DNA of 64,000 bases. It comes from Micromonospora thermarum. GTDB lineage: Bacteria > Actinomycetota > Actinomycetes > Mycobacteriales > Micromonosporaceae. Shown piece by piece: positions 1-7,502 of this stretch. Location of the stretch: assembly GCF_012034245.1 (NCBI RefSeq), contig NZ_JAATEO010000027.1:1-64000 (forward strand), in the 5' to 3' direction. Numbering within the stretch: the stretch's first letter is position 1; every line of letters starts with the position of its first letter. Under the pieces are notes generated by a model. The model was not told the origin of the DNA. It searched no databases and worked only from the letters and a program-made list of their open reading frames with translations. Both the position numbers and the translations under genes were made by a program.

Positions 1-1115
1 TTAATAAGCGCGAGAGTGACCTTCTGCTGCCTCTTAGGACGAGGCATGTGGCGATGTACGGTGGTCGCGACGAGGTCGAAGGTTTCCCGCTCAAGTCGCT
101 CGACGTCATCCTCCGGCTCATCCTTGTATGGGTATGAGCCGTCAGCCTTCCACTTTTCGATGACCTCACGTCGCCGCTCCGTCGAGCGCTCCCGGAAGTG
201 TTCTCGGAGCTGCGAGCGAGCGGCCCCAATTAGCGCGAAGATCTCAGAGTCTTCGCTCTCCATCAGCAGGAATTGCCCCTGGTGTTCTCTCATCTCCTCC
301 CAGAGCACGTAGGCTGTGAAGTCGAAATCAGGAGCTTGGATTCCCGCGTTGGTGATGTCTATCGTCATTCCGTCTGCATCACACAGGTGCAGCTCTCTAG
401 GAGTCCGCATGGTCCACTCGACTACTCGGAGAACAGCGTGCATCTCCGGTCCGTCCGCGCTTGAGAACGTCAGCGGATAGCGCTCATCGCGATGGATCGA
501 GGATTGGGGATCGATCTGTTGGCCGTTATAGATGATTTCAATGTCTGAGTAGACGGTTAGGTATGTGGCAAACTCGGCCGTGAGGCGAGCCACAGCAGCA
601 TCGCTCGCCAACTGGTCAAGCTTTTTGCTCTGCTTGCCCCAGGCTTCAAAGACACAGCCCGTATCTTCAGTGCTCTGCTCTGGCTCTGAGATATCGAAGT
701 CGTTGGGGCTAGCCGCGCTAGCGCTGATGACGGTTCGCATTCGACCGTCGATTCCGTCCGCGACAGTAGACCACCTAATCCTTTCACCGAGAGCGAATCC
801 CCGGAGCCGGCCCTGGCCCGCGTAGCCGTGAAGCAAGCGGCCAAGCTTGAGGGTGCGCTCGGTCCGCTTCTTCCAAGACCCTCCTACCCTGTCGAAGGCC
901 CTATCCGCAGCCTCCGGCGTGATGCCAGTGCCGTTATCTCGGATCGTTATCTTCTCGACGGCGTCTAGAGGCGACAGGTCAAGCAAGACGTCAACCCGCG
1001 TCGCATCGGCATCGAGCGAGTTCCAAACCAGCTCTTTGATTGCACCTAGGGGATCGTGTTCCTTCGCCAGAGCTTGGACATGGTCCGGAGCTGCTTCTAG
1101 GTGAACACGCCTCAT
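1..1115 (-). CDS. GHKL-type ATP-binding protein, C-terminus cut by the window edge
   Basis: The frame opens with ATG at 1115 and stays open to base 1, so about 371 residues are visible and the C-terminus lies outside. Residues 27-110 show the GHKL ATPase fold (Hsp90/MutL/histidine-kinase type): an N box around KELVWNSLDAD (27-37), the D-x-G-x-G box DNGTG (60-64) and a glycine-rich lid GYAGQGRLRG (97-106). No kinase dimerisation or receiver domain is seen, so it belongs with stand-alone HATPase_c_3 proteins rather than two-component kinases. Residues after about 120 match no family I recognise. Base composition is visibly less GC-rich than in the core genes to the right, which suggests acquired DNA. 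Such ATPases occur in defence islands, but nothing here identifies a particular system. Confidence 0.75.
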   Translation of the reverse strand, partial: MRRVHLEAAPDHVQALAKEHDPLGAIKELVWNSLDADATRVDVLLDLSPLDAVEKITIRDNGTGITPEAADRAFDRVGGSWKKRTERTLKLGRLLHGYAGQGRLRGFALGERIRWSTVADGIDGRMRTVISASAASPNDFDISEPEQSTEDTGCVFEAWGKQSKKLDQLASDAAVARLTAEFATYLTVYSDIEIIYNGQQIDPQSSIHRDERYPLTFSSADGPEMHAVLRVVEWTMRTPRELHLCDADGMTIDITNAGIQAPDFDFTAYVLWEEMREHQGQFLLMESEDSEIFALIGAARSQLREHFRERSTERRREVIEKWKADGSYPYKDEPEDDVERLERETFDLVATTVHRHMPRPKRQQKVTLALI

Positions 1116-1283
1116 AGTTACACCCCGTCATGGCTAGCTTGCGGGCCGCAATCTTGACTTGGGTAAGAGGGTATGTCAGACACTCGACGTGTGCTGCCCC
1201 AAGGCGAGCCAGGCTGGATTCGTTTCGAGTGACTCAGCACTGTGACTCAGCACCAACTGCCGAATCTGCCTCTTAAGGATCAA

Positions 1284-1304
1284 GCGGCCCGCGAAGCGGG
1301 CCGC
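1284..1304 (-). terminator. Hairpin downstream of the 166-aa membrane protein gene
   Basis: A perfect 9-bp GC stem (1284-1292 with 1296-1304) encloses a 3-base loop. It lies 65 bases beyond the stop of the minus-strand gene ending at 1369. There is no clear T run, so its use as a terminator is inferred from position. Confidence 0.4.
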
Positions 1305-1368
1305 GCCACCCGGCCCCGGCCTGCTGGCGACCTCCGGCCGGCATCGGCCGGGCCGGCCGGCCTCTGGA

Positions 1369-1869
1369 TCAGGCATAGGCCCGTAGCATCAGGTACACGA
1401 CCACGCTCAGCGCCAAGAGCGCAACGACCTGGGCGACAAGCCCCAACGACAGGCACGTCGCCTTCCAGTTGTTGCCCTTACGAAGGCCGCCGATGGTCAG
1501 CACCTGCATCGTGCCGACAAAGTTGCGGGCAGCTATTTCGCTGTCGACTGCCCAGCGATCGTTAAGCAGCTTGGCAAGCGTGGCAGGCTTTGGGACCTCA
1601 TAAAGCCTGTTCCAGCTAGCCAAGATGCCGGCCACGGCCGCCGCCGTGAGGGCGACGAGGGCGAACACTAAGGGGCCCGTCGCGCTCCTCGGAAACTCAA
1701 AGTCCGTACCGACGCGGAAGAACGCCACGACTGCTGTCAGGAGCGTAACGAGGCTACCTGAGGTAGTGACCAGAGCGACTCCACGGGCATCGAACGCCGT
1801 ACGACGATCCCGTTCTGCCTTCAACTCGGCCTCAATGAAGGCCGCGTAGGTCTTCCCTTGGTCGCTCAA
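1369..1869 (-). CDS. Small membrane protein with about three transmembrane helices
   Basis: This 166-residue protein has a charged soluble N-terminus (residues 1-30, rich in K, E and R). Hydrophobic segments follow at about 29-52, 68-90 and 143-163, with a soluble stretch of about 50 residues between the second and third. The topology recalls small membrane effectors that sit beside nucleotide-signalling or defence enzymes, but no such enzyme is visible here, so that idea is only a possibility. Its ATG overlaps the stop codon of the upstream 63-aa gene (ATGA at 1866-1869), so the two are translationally coupled. Family not recognised. Confidence 0.65.
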   Translation of the reverse strand: MSDQGKTYAAFIEAELKAERDRRTAFDARGVALVTTSGSLVTLLTAVVAFFRVGTDFEFPRSATGPLVFALVALTAAAVAGILASWNRLYEVPKPATLAKLLNDRWAVDSEIAARNFVGTMQVLTIGGLRKGNNWKATCLSLGLVAQVVALLALSVVVYLMLRAYA

Positions 1870-2057
1870 CGAGTCTCTCGTTCAGGGTGTCGTTCAGGGT
1901 CGAACACCCGGTCCGGCCGGTTGTCGCCGCGAACGCCCTCCATCTCGATCCAAGACTTGTCCTCCGGCGGTGGCTCCGGCTGGCCGGCCTGGGTTGGCTG
2001 CGGCGTCTGCTCGCTCCCGCTGGCGCTAGAGTCACCGGCGTTGTCGCTGCTGGCCAT
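1866..2057 (-). CDS. Small acidic hypothetical protein coupled to the membrane protein gene
   Basis: This gene encodes 63 residues rich in S, P, E and Q and probably disordered. I chose the ATG at 2057 because AGGAG lies about nine bases upstream; an in-frame start 25 codons earlier has no such site. The stop overlaps the ATG of the following membrane protein, so it is the first gene of a two-gene unit. No domain is recognised. It may be a small partner or cognate immunity-like factor of the membrane protein, but the sequence itself does not show this. Confidence 0.5.
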   Translation of the reverse strand: MASSDNAGDSSASGSEQTPQPTQAGQPEPPPEDKSWIEMEGVRGDNRPDRVFDPERHPERETR

Positions 2058-2179
2058 ACGTAAGCTCCTGACCTCGGCGTCGATGATGCAAATATCGATG
2101 GACGACCTCTGCGGAGTCAAGCGACGCGCCACCCCGCATGCCAGGACTGAGGCGGACCAAAGGTGACCGAGCCACCCCG

Positions 2180-2216
2180 GGTCAATACCTCGGGGCTCTG
2201 CCCCGAGGTATTGACC
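2180..2216. terminator. Perfect 16-bp hairpin
   Basis: The arms at 2180-2195 and 2201-2216 are perfectly complementary around a 5-base loop. It lies between the 3' end of the 78-aa gene (2321) and the 5' end of the 63-aa gene (2057), both on the minus strand, so it probably ends transcription from 2557. Confidence 0.6.
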
Positions 2217-2263
2217 TCCTCGGGGATCAGCCGCCGATCTCCTCGCCGGGCACCCAGGGGCTA

Positions 2264-2289
2264 CCAGCCTCCCCGGACGGGGAGGCTGG
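2264..2289. terminator. Second hairpin beside 2180-2216
   Basis: The arms at 2264-2274 and 2279-2289 form a perfect 11-bp stem with a 4-base loop. It sits 32 bases beyond the stop of the minus-strand gene ending at 2321, so together with the 16-bp hairpin it forms a tandem terminator. Confidence 0.5.
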
Positions 2290-2320
2290 ACGGTCTACGA
2301 CTGCCCGACGGGAAGATCCT

Positions 2321-2557
2321 TCACCGCGCCCTACGCTTCGCCTTGTTTCTCTTCACCATCTCGCGCACCATCGCCAACGTCTCTTCTGGCAGCGCTTCAC
2401 ACTCGTCCGCCGTCTTGTGCTCCTCTGCCGTTTCGCGCGCCACAGCCAGCGCTCGCCGGTGCCTCAGCTGCTCCCGCGTGAGATAGATGGCCCGCCAGGT
2501 CGCTACCGCAAACAAGACCAGCAGGTACAGCAGGCAGGGCAAGAGCAGCAACTCCAT
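2321..2557 (-). CDS. Small single-pass membrane protein
   Basis: This 78-residue frame has a strongly hydrophobic N-terminal helix (residues 2-24). A charged region follows that is rich in R, E and K and likely helical (residues 27-75). This looks like a membrane anchor with a cytoplasmic tail. No Shine-Dalgarno sequence is seen before the ATG, so the start is uncertain. Two hairpins follow the stop, consistent with a separate short transcript. No family is recognised. Confidence 0.4.
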   Translation of the reverse strand: MELLLLPCLLYLLVLFAVATWRAIYLTREQLRHRRALAVARETAEEHKTADECEALPEETLAMVREMVKRNKAKRRAR

Positions 2558-2777
2558 AGCGTGGAGCGTAGGGCGTAGGTAGCCCGCCGCCGGTCCTACA
2601 AACAGTCTCCATGGACACCCGATGGATATCCGGACCCCCGCTGGTGGTTGCAGGCGCAGGTGCGTCTACGGCCAGGGAACACTCCGTGCGATCCCCGTGC
2701 GAAAGGGGCGAGTATCAGGGGGATTCCGAGGTCAACGAGGGTCAGACCGGACAGCCGGGATCCCAGGGCGGAAACAG

Positions 2778-2810
2778 AGCGCCGACCGAGCGTTTCCGCT
2801 GGTCGGCGCT
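2778..2810 (-). terminator. Hairpin after the small-gene block, with an alternative pairing
   Basis: The arms at 2778-2787 and 2801-2810 pair perfectly over 10 bp, about 20 bases beyond the stop at 2831. A competing pair, 2769-2776 with 2792-2799, uses part of the loop, so two mutually exclusive folds are possible. No other feature is seen in 2558-2830. Confidence 0.4.
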
Positions 2811-2830
2811 GCTGTGGCCCCGGCGAAAGG

Positions 2831-3163
2831 CTATGTGGCCAGGGGCGGGGTCGAACCGCCGACCTTCCGCTTTTCCTCGGAGGGCTGCTGCGGTGGAAGG
2901 TCGATGCCGATTGCTCGGGCGTACTCGGCGAGGATGCCGCCGGCTTCGGCGAGCAGCCATGAGCCGTCTCGGAGCTTGACGATCCCTTGGGCGTAGTTGC
3001 CCAGTGCTCGGTTGACGAGTGGGTTGGTGGCTCCGGCGGTGACGGTACGGAACTCGGCTCGGGTGTTCTCGGCGTCCTGGATGACGACCTTGGTCAGGTC
3101 CTGCTGTTGGCTGATGGAGACGTGCAGGTCTCGTAGCGCGGCGGCGATGTCGGGCAGGGTCAC
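2831..3163 (-). CDS. Small helical hypothetical protein ending in a tRNA-Phe fragment
   Basis: This 110-residue protein is probably mostly helical, with no known domain. Its start overlaps the stop of the preceding gene (3160-3163), which makes it the last gene of an overlapping four-gene minus-strand block. The last dozen or so codons (KVGGSTPPLAT and stop) are read from the tRNA-Phe-like 3' half at 2835-2875, so the present C-terminus was created by site-specific integration. Such C-terminal ends made of tRNA sequence are frequent at att sites. Confidence 0.6.
   Translation of the reverse strand: MTLPDIAAALRDLHVSISQQQDLTKVVIQDAENTRAEFRTVTAGATNPLVNRALGNYAQGIVKLRDGSWLLAEAGGILAEYARAIGIDLPPQQPSEEKRKVGGSTPPLAT
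2835..2875 (-). repeat. tRNA-Phe 3' half, probable attachment-site remnant
   Basis: Read on the minus strand, this segment runs from the anticodon region (GAAAAGCGGAAGG) through a T arm with TTCGACC to an acceptor strand CCTGGCC and discriminator A. It matches the 3' half of actinobacterial tRNA-Phe as I recall it. No 5' half and no CCA are present, so it is not a tRNA gene. The fragment probably marks an old boundary of an element inserted in a tRNA-Phe gene; the intact tRNA-Phe is not in the window. Confidence 0.6.
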
Positions 3164-3441
3164 GGTTGGTACCTCCGGTTGGGGTCGGCTGCGGGATCGG
3201 GGCTGACGGTGAGTCGGCGGGCGTTGATGAGCTGGGGTCGGGTGGCTCCGGGGGTTCTGCGGGGTAGGCGGCCGTAGCGGGTGAAGGTGTCGGCGGCCTG
3301 CTCGTTGGTGGGGCAGGGGCCGACGAGGTGGCAGCGCAGGCAGTAGCCGGTGGCGCTGGAGGTGACGTGCTCGTCGAGCGCTCGTTGGGCGGCGGTGAGT
3401 TGATCGGTGGCCGCTGCGGACAGGTAGACGGTGGCGGCCAC
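3160..3441 (-). CDS. Small cysteine-containing protein (CxxC/GPC type)
   Basis: This 93-residue protein starts at GTG 3441. A cysteine cluster (CLRCH, then GPC) near residues 33-45 is followed by the conserved-looking stretch LPRRTPGATRP and NARR. A second protein with the same pattern is encoded at 14408-14809, so this is a small family carried by both parts of the island. The cysteines and histidine could bind zinc. The gene is overlapped by the next gene downstream and sits two bases after the previous one. It lies divergently from an XRE-DUF397 pair, a common context for such small actinobacterial genes. Confidence 0.6.
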   Translation of the reverse strand: MAATVYLSAAATDQLTAAQRALDEHVTSSATGYCLRCHLVGPCPTNEQAADTFTRYGRLPRRTPGATRPQLINARRLTVSPDPAADPNRRYQP

Positions 3442-3442
3442 G

Positions 3443-3694
3443 TCATGCCTCGGCCTGCGGGAGGGCGGCGACGCGGGCGAGTACTTGCCGGAAGCGGCCG
3501 GCTCGGCCGTCGGTGTTGATTTCGATGCCTTCGAGCCACACCCACTGGCCGTCGTACCAGGTGCTGAGGTCGAGGCGGACGTGGATGATCCGGAGCCGGA
3601 GCGGGCCGCAGCCGTGTTGGTAGTCGTGCTCGCGTAGGTGTATGACGTCGCCGGGTACGACGGCGACCTCGGGCGTGATCGGCAAGTAGGTCAC
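3443..3694 (-). CDS. Small hypothetical protein, start set by overlap with the upstream gene
   Basis: The protein has 83 residues if translation starts at the GTG at 3694, whose GTGA overlaps the stop of the 59-aa gene. The frame is open further upstream (an ATG at 3790 gives 115 residues), but that would bury the whole second half of the neighbouring gene, so I prefer the coupled start. The sequence is beta-rich, with VVPGDVIHLREHD and a WYDGQWVWLEG stretch. No family is recognised. It is the second gene of the four-gene block 3870-2831. Confidence 0.55.
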   Translation of the reverse strand: MTYLPITPEVAVVPGDVIHLREHDYQHGCGPLRLRIIHVRLDLSTWYDGQWVWLEGIEINTDGRAGRFRQVLARVAALPQAEA

Positions 3695-3870
3695 AGCCCG
3701 CTCGTCCAGCGTGTTCGGCCCGGATGCGGGCGGGACCTGCGGCTGCCGCAGTCGGGGCAGTTCAGTGCCGACCCGCACCGTCGGCACCATCGGGACTTGA
3801 CCTTGAAGAGGAACAGTCCGGCAGCGAAGCCGACCATCGCGACCGCCACCAGAACGAGGGATGGGACCAC
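3691..3870 (-). CDS. Tiny membrane-anchored zinc-ribbon-like protein
   Basis: This gene is too short for routine ORF calling: 59 residues from a GTG at 3870, preceded by AGGGAGG at good spacing. Residues 3-22 form one hydrophobic helix. A positively charged turn follows, then two CxxC knuckles (CRRCG and CPDCG), the usual look of a short zinc ribbon, and a basic tail. Its stop overlaps the next start (GTGA). As the first gene of the block it probably carries the promoter, in the region shared with the divergent regulator at 4166. Function unknown. Confidence 0.55.
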   Translation of the reverse strand: MVPSLVLVAVAMVGFAAGLFLFKVKSRWCRRCGSALNCPDCGSRRSRPHPGRTRWTSGL

Positions 3871-4045
3871 TGCGTTTGCCTCCCTGACTCGGCCCCTCGA
3901 GGGACGCAGCCCGTTTCGGGTGACGGGCTGCGTCCCGCCGAGAGGCGTCCGAGGCCGGACGGACGGCGGGCTCCTGGGAGCGCGAACCCGCCGTCAGATC
4001 GCGCGGCTTTCGCGGGCCGCACCGGCCTGAGATGCTCATGCATAT

Positions 4046-4082
4046 AGTGCCGATGCACTAGTGATAATGCAAGGTTTGCATT
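4046..4082. promoter_or_regulatory. Two inverted repeats in the divergent promoter region
   Basis: AGTGC (4046-4050) pairs with GCACT (4055-4059), and AATGCAA (4066-4072) with TTGCATT (4076-4082). They are the most AT-rich sequence between the minus-strand block starting at 3870 and the XRE gene at 4166. This position fits operators for the adjacent XRE regulator, but no binding evidence exists. Confidence 0.45.
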
Positions 4083-4165
4083 CGCATATGGTTCACTTGC
4101 TCGGCCTGCCTGGAGGTTGCATCCGCATGGCGGGCACACTCTGACTACGACAGGAGCGAAGGGAC

Positions 4166-5053
4166 ATGGAGTTGTCAGCTCGGCGGCAGCCACCCACCGT
4201 GCGCCTCCGGCGGCTCGCGGCGGAGCTGCGTGGACTGCGTACCGCGGCCGGCCTCACCCGCGAAGAGGTCAGCGAGCAGACCGGCATCAACCCCGCCACG
4301 CTCTACCGGATCGAGACGGCAAGGGTTCGCCCGCAACGGCGCACGCTGATGGCGATGCTCGACAAGTACGGCGTCACCGACGAGGACAAGCGCAGTGAGC
4401 TGATTGCCCTGTCGCGCCAGGCCGCGCAGCTGGGCTGGCTACAGGCGTACGAGTCGGAGCTGCCCGAGCTGTACACCACGTACATCAGCTTCGAGGCCGA
4501 GGCCCGCTCGGTCCGCAACTACGAGTCCCTCTTCGTCCCGGGCCTCCTTCAGACCGAGAACTACGCCCACGCGGTGATCCGCGGCGTTCTGCCGTTGGCG
4601 ACCGACCTTGACGTGCAGGCCCGGGTCGACGCGCGGATGCAGCGGCAGGAGTCGCTGCGCAAGACGGAGCCGCTGCGTGTCTGGGCAATCCTCGACGAGG
4701 CCGTCCTGCACCGGCAAACCGGTGGCGCGGAGGTCATGGCCGAGCAGCTGGAAGCCCTGGCGAGGGCAGCCGACCAGCCGCACGTGACCCTCCAGGTCAT
4801 CCCATTCACCGCCGGGGCCCACGCCGGCATGCCGGGCTCGTTCGTTGTCATGGACTTCCCCGACCCGGCCGACCCCGCGCTGGTGTACGTCGACAGCATG
4901 GCTGGTGACCTGTTCCTCGAACGCGAGGCGGACGTGCGCCGCTACGCCACCACGTTCGAACACCTCCGCGCCACCGCGCTGGACCCCATCAACTCGATCA
5001 AGCTGATCAAGCAGCGAGCTGCCATGATCGGCCAAGAAGGAGGTACGGGATGA
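4166..5053 (+). CDS. XRE-family regulator with DUF5753 domain
   Basis: This 295-residue protein has a Cro/CI-type helix-turn-helix at about 18-72 (LRTAAGLTREEVSEQTG, then NPATLYRIE). A long C-terminal DUF5753 domain follows (about 95-285), recognisable by FVPGLLQTENYA, the VTLQVIPF strand and the LVYVDS segment. Proteins of this kind are very abundant in actinomycetes and form pairs with a DUF397 protein; a few are developmental or stress regulators, but most have unknown targets. Here the DUF397 gene overlaps by ATGA. The likely operator is the palindromic region at 4046-4082. AAGGGA precedes the ATG. Confidence 0.9.
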   Translation: MELSARRQPPTVRLRRLAAELRGLRTAAGLTREEVSEQTGINPATLYRIETARVRPQRRTLMAMLDKYGVTDEDKRSELIALSRQAAQLGWLQAYESELPELYTTYISFEAEARSVRNYESLFVPGLLQTENYAHAVIRGVLPLATDLDVQARVDARMQRQESLRKTEPLRVWAILDEAVLHRQTGGAEVMAEQLEALARAADQPHVTLQVIPFTAGAHAGMPGSFVVMDFPDPADPALVYVDSMAGDLFLEREADVRRYATTFEHLRATALDPINSIKLIKQRAAMIGQEGGTG

Positions 5054-5253
5054 ACCGAGTCGACCTGTCCCGCGCCCGCTGGAAGAAGAGCAGCCGATCG
5101 AGTGGGAACGGCCAGTGCGTCGAGGTCGCCGACCTCCACATAACCGTCGCGCTGCGGGACAGCAAGGACCCTTCGGGGCCGGTGCTCCTCTTCGAGCGGG
5201 ACGCGTGGACGAGGTTCTTGGCGGGCGCGAAGAACGGCATCACGACGTCATAG
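5050..5253 (+). CDS. DUF397 protein, partner of the XRE regulator
   Basis: This 67-residue protein has the DUF397 hallmarks: RWKKSSRSSGNGQCVEVA near the N-terminus and RDSKDPSGPVL in the middle. DUF397 proteins are small partners of XRE/DUF5753 regulators, and some pairs behave like antitoxin-like or co-regulator modules. The start overlaps the regulator's stop by four bases, so the two are co-translated. A second pair is found at 57381-56396. Confidence 0.9.
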   Translation: MNRVDLSRARWKKSSRSSGNGQCVEVADLHITVALRDSKDPSGPVLLFERDAWTRFLAGAKNGITTS

Positions 5254-5296
5254 CAAGGCATCCGGGTTGGCCGCCGGGGCAGTTGGGGACCTCTGG

Positions 5297-7009
5297 CTAC
5301 TTGCGCCACCAGGTTGGTCGTCCGCGCATCCCATGGTGCCAGCCGTCGACCTGGAGCCGGGCCGCATCGACAGCCTGCTGGGTGCGCTCGGAGCGGTATT
5401 CGCGGTGGGGCTCGTGCGGGCTCCAGTCGCCGATGAAGGGGCGTAGGTCGTCCGGCTTGGGTTCGATGTCGAAGTCGACCTCGGGCAGGCTCTTGTCGCC
5501 TCGGGTGGGATCGAGGCGGTCCGCCGCGGCGCGGCCCCAAGCGATCCAGCGATTCCGGTTCTCCAGGTCGGTCCCGTCCTCAGCGGCGGCCTGTTCGAGG
5601 GCGTCGCAGAAGGCGCGGATCTCCGTCGCCGCGGCCCACGAGTCGTAGGCGCGGCGGAAGGCCTTCTTCCTGAGCAAGTCCACGGCCTGCGGCCGGGCCT
5701 CGTCGAGCGCGGCCCGCCAGCGACGTCGTTCCTCCTTACGCTGCCTCTCCTGCTCGGCTACGTACTCGTCGTGGGCGCGCTGGCGGGCCAGCTGAGCTTC
5801 TTGATCGGCGGCGATCCCGGCCTCGGCGTCCCGGATGATCCGGGGAAGGCGTTTTTCCAGGGTGGTGCGTTTGTCGTCAGTCCAGGTGTCGTGCTTGTCC
5901 CAGCCGTCGCGGGCGATCTCCAGGCGCAGGCGCCCGGAGGGCACCTTGTCGGTCTTCGGCAGCACCATCCACGGCTTGCGCCGCAGATCCCGCGCCTCTT
6001 GAGCGGTCGGCACGTGCGGCACCTCGTCGTACTCCTCGTACAGCTTGACCCGGCGGCGAGTCTTGTTGATCTGCAGGTAGACCGAGGGGTGCTTGGTCTT
6101 GGTGTTCACTCCGACGCGGTGGCCTCGGCGGCGAGCTTCGGCGGCCAAGGCCCGGACCAGGTCCAGGGCTCGCGGGATGGATGCCTGGGTGACCTCGAGA
6201 CCGGCGGGTTCCTTCTCAAGGGCGGCGAAGACGAGGTCGGGGTCGGTGGTGACGCGACGGGTGTTGAGGCGGATCCGGTTCCAGTCCGTGTCGTTGGGCT
6301 TCTCATCGCTGGACAGGCGAATGACGAGGTCGCCGGCCGCGCGGCCGGTGTGCCTGAGGTGGAAACCGGCGGGAACGAGGTGGTGCTGCTTGGCGGCGTG
6401 GATGACTCTGCGGTAGAGGGCGCGTTCCTCGGGGTCGGGGCTCTCGATCGTCACCGTTCCGCCCTCGCGTTGCAGCCGCTCGATGAGCTGACGAGCGCTC
6501 TCCACCGTTGTCGCAGTTGGCGCCGAACCCGCGGCCGGTGTGTCGCGGGTTCGTGGCGCCGTTGCCGGCACGCGCGAGGGGGCGGCTTCGCTCGTAGCCC
6601 GCCGCTGGGGGCGCGGCCGGGGTACGCCGTCGCGGAGCCGGTCGGGATGGTCGGGGTGGACTCCGTGTTCGAGGTAGAACCGTCCGGCCTCGGTGATCTG
6701 GGCTCGCCACACTCCGCCGCGGCGGCTGACGTCGACGAGGCGACGAGTCTGCAGGGCCCGTGCCGACTGCCGCTGGTCCACTCCATCGGGCCCGCTCAGG
6801 TCGTCACCATCAGCGATTCGACGTAGGAGCAGCAGCTGATGTTCCTTGAGCGGATCCCACCTCTGCACCCCACCGACCTTCGACCTCTCCATCGCGGTTG
6901 GCAAGGAGAAACGCCTGCCAGTTCCGGTGGACGGAGCAGGAAGGACAGCGCACTCGCCGGCTCGGGACGAGACGGTGCTCGACTCCGCCCGCTCAGCCCC
7001 ACCCGTCAT
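5297..7009 (-). CDS. Large hypothetical protein of the integrative element
   Basis: This is a 570-residue protein if translation starts at the ATG at 7009, which has GGAAGGA seven bases upstream; the frame is open further but without a ribosome site. After a low-complexity N-terminus, residues 45-120 look like a winged helix (ELQ/LLRRIADGDDL, then ALQTRRLVDVSRRGGVWRA and ITEAGRFYLEHG). The C-terminal half has long charged helices (EEQERQRKEERRRWRAAL) likely to form a coiled coil. I do not recognise a catalytic motif. It lies divergent from the replication-relaxation gene at 7503, so a role in element maintenance or regulation is plausible. Confidence 0.65.
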   Translation of the reverse strand: MTGGAERAESSTVSSRAGECAVLPAPSTGTGRRFSLPTAMERSKVGGVQRWDPLKEHQLLLLRRIADGDDLSGPDGVDQRQSARALQTRRLVDVSRRGGVWRAQITEAGRFYLEHGVHPDHPDRLRDGVPRPRPQRRATSEAAPSRVPATAPRTRDTPAAGSAPTATTVESARQLIERLQREGGTVTIESPDPEERALYRRVIHAAKQHHLVPAGFHLRHTGRAAGDLVIRLSSDEKPNDTDWNRIRLNTRRVTTDPDLVFAALEKEPAGLEVTQASIPRALDLVRALAAEARRRGHRVGVNTKTKHPSVYLQINKTRRRVKLYEEYDEVPHVPTAQEARDLRRKPWMVLPKTDKVPSGRLRLEIARDGWDKHDTWTDDKRTTLEKRLPRIIRDAEAGIAADQEAQLARQRAHDEYVAEQERQRKEERRRWRAALDEARPQAVDLLRKKAFRRAYDSWAAATEIRAFCDALEQAAAEDGTDLENRNRWIAWGRAAADRLDPTRGDKSLPEVDFDIEPKPDDLRPFIGDWSPHEPHREYRSERTQQAVDAARLQVDGWHHGMRGRPTWWRK

Positions 7010-7502
7010 CCGCGTTCCTTCCTTCCAAGTCCCGCCTGAACCTGCCATTACCCCTTGAGCTGCCCCCAATCGGCGGGCCGACCTTGCCCGTTGCTTCCGT
7101 CCACAGTGGGCTTCGATTCTCCGCCTCTCGCATGGATTCGCCTTGCCTGGCGTCGCCCGGCTCGGCACTGATCCACCGTCTGCCCATCACCGGGCCGCTG
7201 AATAAGTGGCCCCACCTCCAGTCTGATTTCACTCATGGAGTTCACCTTGACCACGCATCACGTCTCTTCCGTGCGAAGCGCATCGACCCTTGCGCTCGCG
7301 AACCCCGAACCTGACGGATTCGGCCTTGACCTCCAGGTAGGGGTCCCGGCGGGTCTCCCGCTTGGCGTCCCGCTTGAACAGGACCCCCAACCGGACCCTC
7401 TGATCCGGCTCACAGCCCAGGTCAGGGCCGCTGTCAGCGTCGTCTGTCGTGCTGCGACTGACCCTCCGACTGGGTCTCTCCCTATAGGGAAGGTGGTGGC
7501 TT
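7010..7502. other. Divergent intergenic region without a supported gene
   Basis: This 493-base gap separates the genes starting at 7009 (minus) and 7503 (plus), so it must hold both promoters. Short frames exist on both strands, but none has a ribosome site or sensible composition. A 12-bp palindrome (TCCCTATAGGGA, 7479-7490) lies just before the ribosome site of 7503 and could be an operator. Confidence 0.4.

Noticed and set aside
3443..3790. Longer version of the 83-aa gene from the ATG at 3790
   Set aside because: It would overlap about 100 bases of the 59-aa zinc-ribbon gene, and the GTGA overlap at 3691-3694 gives a better start.
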